Assembly (NCBI GenBank): GCA_014529385.2 | Contig: CM043950.1 | Coordinates: 156,149,545-156,213,544 of the forward strand | Length of the DNA stretch: 64,000 bases | Direction of reading: 5' to 3' | Source: Adiantum capillus-veneris | Taxonomy: Eukaryota > Streptophyta > Polypodiopsida > Polypodiales > Pteridaceae | In this document: positions 56,935 through 64,000 of the stretch, piece after piece | Position numbering within the stretch: the first letter of the stretch is position 1 | How the letters are laid out: every line of letters starts with the position of its first letter | Made by a program: the position numbers and the translations under genes | Notes under the pieces: model-generated | Databases searched by the model: none | The model's input: the letters and a program-made list of their open reading frames with translations, nothing else | What the model was told of the DNA's origin: nothing

Positions 56935-58543
56935 TGTCATAAAATCTTTTATCTAAACAACGCCAATGATTTTCTCATATTAAACTGATCATTTGATATG
57001 GGAGGATAAATGAGAACAAGGGTTAGAATATAGATATGTGCTTTGAGATCTATCTCAACACGGGGCTAATGGTAAAAGGGGTCCAAATGAGAGGTGGTTT
57101 GTCAAAGAGAAAGGCTAGATAATGTAGACTAAATACCTTAGGGTTAGCTTCATTAAAGACCTACAAAGGTTAGTGTTAAAAAGTCCTTTGACCTTAGGTA
57201 AGCTAGGGCTGGTGGGAACTCGGCCCAAGCTTAAGGTGCTTGTCGTGCTTGATGACTGAGATGCTTGAGGTGCTTGATGCTTGAGATGATTGAGGTGCTT
57301 GAGGTGATTGATGACTGAGATGCTTGAGGTGCGTGATGCTTGAGATGCTAGGGTTGTACTTGAGGTGGGAACCCGGCCCAAGTATGAGGGGATTAAGGGC
57401 CAAGCTTGTGGTGAGAACCGGGCCCAAAGTTGAGGGGCTTGAGGTGTCAAGACATCAACAAGTATCCCTACAAGGAGGGGGTGAGCCGTACAAGTTGGGA
57501 GCAGGAGAGAGAACACACACACCCTCACTCAAGGAAAACCTAGACCAAGGAGACAACAAGGACATATGTCAACCTCCTCCTCATGTTGCCCTCATGGTGT
57601 GCCTAAAGCCTATTGGTTGGACTCATAAGGGGTCCAATGATAAATTAGTTAATATAATTAATTATTTTAGCATTTATCAAGTCCTCTCTCTCAAAGGGGA
57701 AAGGTTGACACTTTTCCCAAGGCTAAATTTGTTGCTTGATATACCCCTGCATATGATTGACTAGGCCTAGAGAGGCTCAATGATCTTCAATCATGAGCTA
57801 CAAGGGGGGGTCGACCAAAGCAAGGTAGGGGGTTTCTTGAGGGGTATGCTCTCCTAGACACACTCACACACACTCTCATTGTGTGAAGTGAAAAGTGCAA
57901 GAGCTCCATCTCCTTCTCCAAGCTAGTAGACAAGTTAAGAGCCTACACCAACACTCTTCGCTATGGAATGAAAATCCAAGCAAGAGCCATGCTTCAATGC
58001 TTAAGCTTTCCATCTTCTCCATCTTCATTACTATGCTATTATGTATGCTAGCAAGAAGAGTGATGATAAGTGAAGAACTAATTAATTTTCCTATGAAATG
58101 TTTCTTCTTCCTCTTCCCTACCCTCATTCCTCGCTAGCTCTCTCCACCTTCAAAGGTGTTTGCGGCCTTGGGACTGATAGAAAATCCTTTCTGCAAAGTT
58201 TATGCTATGCTTGTGATGCATGAATATTTCCATCTTCCTTGCATCACCTAGGTCATAAGGAACAAAAAACGTGTATTGTACCAAGTCTCTCTTGATAGGA
58301 GAAACTATAATACAAATGGATATTGGAGGGGGGACCGGCTCCACATAAATCCGGTCCTCAAAAGTTGTCATGTTCTCTAAACTCTCTCTCTTGCAAAAGT
58401 ATTGTTCATGCCAAGTTAACTAAATGCTATGTTTATTTTGTTACCATCAATTAAGTTCACCTTCTATGCTCACAAAATAAATTCACAAATGTACTTTCTC
58501 TAATTTCCACTACTCTCAAAGTTAATAGGCCATTTCCACTACA
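56935..58543 (+). repeat. Element E 3' LTR (1609 bp)
   Basis: TGTCATAAAATC, after the purine run AAAAGAGAGG, to CCACTACA. Its last 349 bp match the 5' fragment. It holds a minisatellite at about 57236-57352. The left border rests on the TG and purine tract only. Confidence 0.7.
57236..57352. repeat. Minisatellite of TGAGATGCTTGAGGTGCTTGA type
   Basis: About 117 bp of imperfect TGAGRTGMTTGA-like units inside the 3' LTR of element E, flanked by repeats of GGCCCAAG. It explains the Ser/His-rich shadow ORFs on both strands. Confidence 0.75.
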
Positions 58544-60540
58544 TTGTTTATGCATGTTGTCATTCATATACTATCTATTCTAGTGTCGCATATCACTAGA
58601 ATAAGTAGTATATGTCATATCCTTATGTATCATGATATCATTGGTCACACTCATCATTCAATAATCAATTCTCATCAATCTTAAGGCCAATTCCATAAAT
58701 ACATGGGCTGTATACAAGCATCAAAGAAGATGGAACTACTAAAATTACCAATTGGACAATGATAAAGTTCAAGTTATAATCACCTCAAAGATAATAGTTG
58801 AATACAAAGGTGCTTCCATGAAGGGCAAAAAGGAACTGGAAGCTAAAGTCTTTGTAAGGAAATAAGCAACAACCACATTTGCAAATGTGATATGCCAAGA
58901 AGTGAAGGTGCCTACTCGAATGTTCATGCAATTTTTCTTGATTGATGATAGGAGGCCAGGATTTACACGACACCCAATCATACAATGGCTACAACGTATA
59001 CTTGGGCCTCCAACAAACACAACCAATGATGATCAATCATGCCCAATATATCCTAGAGCTCCTAACCAAGAAGAAGAAGAAGCATACAAAGCTAACATAT
59101 CTTGGAGCTCCAAAAATACAAGAACTGTGTATCAAGTTATTGGAATGGATCAAAAATGCCTGAAGCACCTACCCAGAACAACTGGACCGAATACCACAAA
59201 GAGGGAATTGACAATGATACTACAAAATTTGGATGTAATTAGACTACAACTCTCACAAGGTAAAAAAAGAAATTGTAAGCATCTGACTTGACTAAAGAAG
59301 AACATGCACAAAAGAAGGGTAAGAAACCAATGACAATTGACAGATCATCTAAGGAGAAGAAAGCTGAAAAGCAAGCAAGGGTGAAGACTAGCTGGAAAAA
59401 TCAAGAAGAAATGGGTGGACCAGGGTGATTTTGTAGAGAAACAGGTTCCCAAGAAAGTACAAACAACAAATCCCATGGTACCACCCATAATGGCGGAAGG
59501 ATTAGACAAATTTAATGCCTAGTTGGAGAAGGAAAATATGGAAAGAGATGCTAAGGAGGCCAAAACCGCCAAAGCTACACAAAGGAGACCAGAGTCCGAC
59601 AACATTTCAAAGAGTTCACACTCCCAGTCAAGTGAACGTTCTTTTGGTGATATAGAGCAATGGGTTTCTCAGGATGAGGCATCTTAGCAAATACCTCACA
59701 GGCACAATAGGGCCCCAAAGATTAGAATAGTTTCCCTAGGCCTCAAAATCTCGTGATAGTGCCAGAAGAACTCCGAAGGCCTATATCTATACCGAGCACT
59801 TCAGCCAGGCAATGGAATATGATAGACTCCTACTATCAAGCACTACAATAGGTTTTTAAAGATAGGTATAATGTAGAAGTGCAAGAACACATGCGAGATG
59901 AGCTTACCATCTTAGCCCTACAAAATGACGTAACAAAAGCCTACGTAGTGCTACACACATTAAGGAATGAGCATGAGGAGGCATTGGTCGAAGCTCAAAT
60001 AGCTCGGTAGGAAGTAAAAGCTCAGTAAATCAATACGATCCCTTAACAATGGTAATTGACAAGAGATGCTCTAATATAAGCACAAATGTCAATTGGTATG
60101 TATAGAAGTGTAATTATTGATCTGGAGGTAGTGATCAAAGACATTGCTAAGCACTCAAACACAAGGGAAAACAACTTAGCAATTGAATAAGTACGCGCAA
60201 AAGAAGAATTGTAGCTCAAGAATGTATAGCTAAAAGAATCAAGATGAGCCCTAGACTAACACGGCTCACAGATACATGTGCTACATCCTCAAAAGCTAAA
60301 GAGCTAATCAGGGAGTTAGAAAAGCTATTAGGGTACATGAGTGCATGAGACAAGATGCCACAACAATAGCCATGCTTGTGAGGATGATCTACAAAGAGAG
60401 AATGAAGATTTGAAAAAGGAGAATGAGGATTTGAGAGCATTGGTATCGGCATTACAAGAAGCAAAGCTGCTTGAGTGCAAACAACCAGAATTCACTCAAA
60501 TCAATGATCATGGCGATGATGATGATATAAAAATCATGGA
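58544..60540 (+). pseudogene. Remnant of a coiled-coil-coding retroelement ORF (H)
   Basis: Broken frames: 58942-59163 (NGYNVYLGLQQTQPM and on), 59490-59690 (DKFNA, stop, EKENMERDAKEAKTAK), and 59750-60050 (EELRRPISIPSTSARQWN, ELTILALQNDVTKAYVVLHTL, EEALVEAQIAR). It ends with ENEDLKKENEDLRALV at 60395. Many stops fall at likely Gln positions. Coiled-coil content and style recall the extra ORFs of elements A and D, but no pol or LTR is attached. It runs directly into LINE sequence near 60545. Confidence 0.45.
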
Positions 60541-60544
60541 ATCC

Positions 60545-61070
60545 ATTGATCATGCTATTGAAATAGGAAAGGACTTTAGTGTCTTTAAAAATGATACTTA
60601 TAAGGCCTATGACAGAATGGAGTGGGAGTTCATTCTTCAATCTTTGGCTAATATTGGCTTTGGCAAAAGATTGATTAGATTTGTTCTTTTTCTTTTTGGA
60701 AATGTAGTAGCAAAAATCTTAATAAATGGAGATCTTACTAATTTAATTTACCTTTCTAGATCTATAAGCCAAGGTTGCCCTTAGCCCTTTGCTCTTTGCT
60801 ATAACCCATGATGCTTTGGGATGGCTAATTCAAGATGGGTTGTGAAGAAAGACCTCATTAAAGGAATCTCAATACTTGACATGGATAAGGAGCTTTGTCT
60901 TCAACAATTTGTAGATGACACTAACAGTCTTCTTCAAAATGGAGGACTCCATCAAATATTTTGGAGTTGCTTCAAGAATGAATTCTACCTAGAAAGTGGG
61001 TCCCAGATAAATCATGAAAAAATAAGTTTAAAAACTAGTAATAACTCCATTCCCATTTGGTGGTCCAATG
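60545..61070 (+). mobile_element. LINE (L1-type) copy 2, RT part
   Basis: KNDTYKAYDRMEWEFILQSL and SISQGCP are conserved L1 RT blocks, and LQQFVDDTNSLLQN (60902-60943) is the F-x-DD block with Val for Ala. A stop and frame change lie at about 60782. It breaks after SIPIWW at about 61070 and continues at 62163. Confidence 0.8.
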
Positions 61071-61071
61071 C

Positions 61072-62162
61072 TGAAAGGTCAACCTTTCAACAACGCTTCC
61101 ACAAAGATTCCATGAAGATTCCTCAAATATTCTCTAAAGATTCCAAATAAAGATGCTGATGAAGTGATGAAGACGAAGATGGATGCTGTAATGTGAAGAT
61201 ACAAGCTCATGGACATCATCAAATATCCCGTTATTATTATTTTGCGCCATTACGGCCACTTTTGTAATGTTTACGGGAACTTCATATTTTAAGTTGACAA
61301 TTGTATTTTGGCCAGAGATGCTTGTTGGATGAGCAAAGCCAGCTCAAAGTGTTGTAATTAAGCTCTATAGAAGCCTAGGGACAAATCAGGTCATTTTGGT
61401 CGGACATTAGGTTTTCTAAGGCTTAGTATATAAGCCAAAACCTAAAGCTTTGTAAAAGGTCTTCTAATAATCTGATCTTCTGTGTCGTTGGGAGACTGCA
61501 AGAGAGTGAGAGTGTGTGTGTGTGTGCTATAGGAGCTACGGTGGTCGGAATCCCAAATGGAGAGCAGCAGTGTGTTGCCCACGAGGAGAGCTACGCGTTG
61601 ATGCTTACATCACGCGCGTTCGTCTGTGTTTTGGCAGATTCACCTGCGAGCTACTTTTGGAGTTTCGGTGAGTAACTCTTTTCCGTTTTTGCATTTCAGC
61701 ATATCCACGCGATCAGAGCGAGTAGAGCTACACATTAGGCACTTTATTTTTCAAAAATGTCGACCTAAAAAAACTGGCCAGATATCCTACGCGTTTTCTG
61801 CACGGAGGGTATTGGGTAGGTTTTTTTGGTCACGGACCTTAGGGAGAGTGACCTATTGGTGTTGATAGGATATCCCTCAAGTTTCGTAACATTTTGAGAA
61901 CGTCTAATGGGCTTTTGGATTGCGGTAGCATCATAGGAGACTCTCACATTCACAGAACCGATGGCATGTAGATTTGATAATCTCTGTAGGAAGTAGTCAT
62001 TAGTCAATCGAGTAGAGGTTGACACTCTTTGCTTGCTTCCACGCGCCTGCGGGTCAAGCTCCGTCCTCAGTTGACATTATATGTTAGGTGAGTTCTCTCT
62101 ATGCTGACGTCCATCGCGGCGTATCCGTTCAACATTGGCGCCGTAAGCTCGATGTAAACTGC
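61072..62162 (+). mobile_element. LTR and leader fragment inside LINE copy 2
   Basis: About 1.09 kb separating two adjacent LINE blocks. TATATAAG at 61427-61434 and a TG microsatellite at about 61511 suit an LTR. It ends CAACA at 62134 and is followed by a TTGGCGCCG primer site (62135-62143) and a short leader. The left border is uncertain. No coding sequence. Probably one LTR plus leader left after loss of the element. Confidence 0.55.
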
Positions 62163-64000
62163 TAGAAGATGGAAATATCTTTAAACTCTTGGGCATCCTC
62201 ATGGGTATCAAGGTAAGCCTATCAAAAATATTTGACTGGATGGTTAATAGATTCAAATTTAAAGTCTTCCTCTAGCAAAACATGCAACCTAATTTCTTTG
62301 CTAGAGTCTTTGTGCTTAAACACTACCTTTTGTCTTCTCTAATTTATTTCTTAACTTGTTGGAAAAAGGAGTTAAATCAAAGCAAGTAGTCATTACCCCT
62401 CTCAAATATAGAATAATGAGAGTATAAAACTACTCCATGATATTAATAAAATGTAGAGGAAATAGGATTTTTGAACAAAATAGATACTATATTAATCAAG
62501 CAAGACCTACTCTGATTACAAAAGATTATCACTATCCTTCTAAGCATGGGCATTAATCTCAAGGCTAGGCCACTCATAGAATGACCACAAAAATGATACT
62601 CAAGAATGAGGCCTCTCTACACAAAAGTATTTTTAAAGAAGGCATGGGATCCAAGCTTTTATGAATTATTGTTAAATTAGGATCACAACCATAGGATATA
62701 TAAATGTAAGCTCAAAACTATGCAAGACTAATAGGAAAAATCATAGCATGTCCTCCTTTTCTTGGTGTATCCTTGGATCCAAAACACAGCTAAACAAAGT
62801 CATTCAGCTAGCAAGGAGATTTCTTTGGGGAAGAGATGAGAACAAACAAAACTCTCCAAGATGAAATGGTTCACTTGTGGTCGTCCCAAAGAGGCTAGTG
62901 AGGTAGGCATTTTGAACCTGGAACATCTTTCAAACAAAATCTCAGCAAAATGGATTCCCAGATCCATCGCCAATAATGACTTATGGGCCAAGCTTCTACA
63001 AAGGAATCTCCACTCTTTCTTTTTGTAGGAACATAAAGCCTAGACAATTTTCAATGTAAGAGAAGTCACGTTGTGCCAATCAAAGATGAAATTTAAGGGG
63101 ATAGCCCTTAAATTTTAGTCTAACAGAAGTAATGTTGTGCCAATCCAAGATGAAATTTAAGGGGACAGCCCTAACTTGCAAGTTCTGAGAATCTTGGGAA
63201 AGCCTTAAGATGGGTACGTCTCTCCCCCCATATATCCTTTATGATTTTCATTCTATGTTACTGGATTCAATATGGATTGGGCAGCTTGCATCCATCCTTT
63301 CCATCAAACCCTCAAGGAGAGCCAATCTCTATTTCAGAAGAGGCTTGAGAAGCTAGAAAGATTTGTTCACAAACACTAGATGAATGGGCGCTGAGACCAT
63401 TAAATCTACTTTTTTGGTTTAAGATTCCACTGCTAAATGGGTTGAAGAAATCATAATCCAATTTCTAAAGAGTTTTTCATCTAACCCTTCAACCAATCAT
63501 AAGGCTAAATTTCTAAAGGATATTTCTATCATCATAGAGAAAGGCTTTGAAGCTCAATAAAAGTTGGAAGGTGTCCACGAGCAAGAAACAGTGGAGATAC
63601 AGGTTCAAATGCCTATGGATTTTTCCCACACAATAAAGCACAAAATCTTTCTTTGGCTAATTATTCACAATGGCCTTTGGACTGGAGCTAGAGAAAACAA
63701 ATTTAGGAATAATCAAGAAGTCTGCTAGAGGGGTAGTTAGAGGAGGAATCTCTAACCCACCTCTTCTTCAAGTTCCCCAAGAACAAAACACATTTTGAGG
63801 ATTTTCCATGAAGGATTACCCCCACTCCATCCTCAACCATTCGCTAGTGAATAAATCTTGCTTGCCATTTGTATTAATATAGACATCTATCTCTAGAATC
63901 AGTTAAAAGGCATCTACATATGGCGTGTGGTTCAACATGAATAGAACTATTTTGGACAAAGCTACAAATGTTTCTCATGCACTTCTCTGAGACATGAGAA
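62163..64000 (+). mobile_element. LINE copy 2, right part (runs off window)
   Basis: Homologous to 26699-27980 and to 32540 onward, without element C. It starts with EDGNIFKLLGILMGIKVSLSKIFDW, then QLARRFLWGRDE, and further IKHKIFLWLIIHNGLWTGAREN near 63640. It shows the uninterrupted LINE sequence of about 108 bp (63442-63549) that copy 1 lost when C was inserted. Frames are broken. Confidence 0.8.

Larger units (their letters stand above)
44304..58543 (+). mobile_element. Chromovirus E, internally deleted, split by element D
   Basis: LTR remnants at 44304-44648 and 56935-58543, an initiator-Met-like primer site and a gag N-terminus. A fusion to the end of RT follows, then RNase H, integrase and a chromodomain. 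About 38 differences in 345 aligned LTR bases (11% by eye) make it the oldest dated element here. Element D (45794-54677) is inserted in its pol frame. Protease and most of RT are missing. Confidence 0.85.

Noticed and set aside
57324-57764. ORF of 146 codons in the LTR of element E
   Set aside because: Built from the TGAGATGCTTGAGG minisatellite; it has matching repeat-made shadows on the other strand and no domain.
61510-61532. TG microsatellite as a regulatory array
   Set aside because: A short simple repeat as also seen in the LTRs of element B; no further support.

Overview
This window reads as intergenic heterochromatin of a large, repeat-rich vascular-plant genome. I found no host protein-coding gene, tRNA or rRNA. 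Nearly every base I could assign is LTR retrotransposon (Ty1/copia and several kinds of Ty3/gypsy) or L1-type LINE. The initiator-Met-tRNA and TTGGCGCC-type primer sites, the plant chromovirus chromodomains and the dual RNase H point to a plant. A fern or gymnosperm is my guess from the general look of the elements, but the sequence alone does not prove it.

Layout. 1-18465: Ty3 element A, whose 5' end lies outside the window. It carries gag/protease, RT, RNase H and integrase, a second protease-like domain fused behind integrase, a non-coding spacer and a large extra ORF before its 3' LTR. An almost intact copia element (2088-7334, TSD AAATA) sits inside its polyprotein. 18466-26698: chromovirus B with LTRs of about 2-2.6 kb and a deletion of protease and RT. 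Its gag appears to start on an exon inside the LTR. 26699-33258: LINE copy 1, split by element C (27981-32495), a chromovirus in circularly permuted order. 33259-38832: decayed LTR and gag fragments. 38833-44180: minus-strand Ty3 element G with two RNase H domains. 44304-58543: chromovirus E, split by Ty3 element D (45794-54677, TSD TGGAC). D has a complete gag-pol plus an extra 3' ORF. 58544-60540: remnant of another coiled-coil-coding element. 60545-64000: LINE copy 2, interrupted by an LTR fragment and running off the window.

Order of events. LTR-LTR differences counted by eye are about 1.6% (copia), 2.5% (B), 3.1% (D) and 11% (E). This agrees with the nesting, since D lies inside the older E. 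Excising the copia element or D restores the host reading frame across the insertion point.

All pol genes are broken. The decay is informative: in D all thirteen in-frame stops I identified are TAG at positions that look like former Gln (CAG) codons. The most unusual architecture is the inferred LTR exon and 1.9-kb intron of B, the second retropepsin-like domain of A, the extra 3' ORFs of A and D, and the permuted element C with a 44-bp piece of B-type LTR at its junction.
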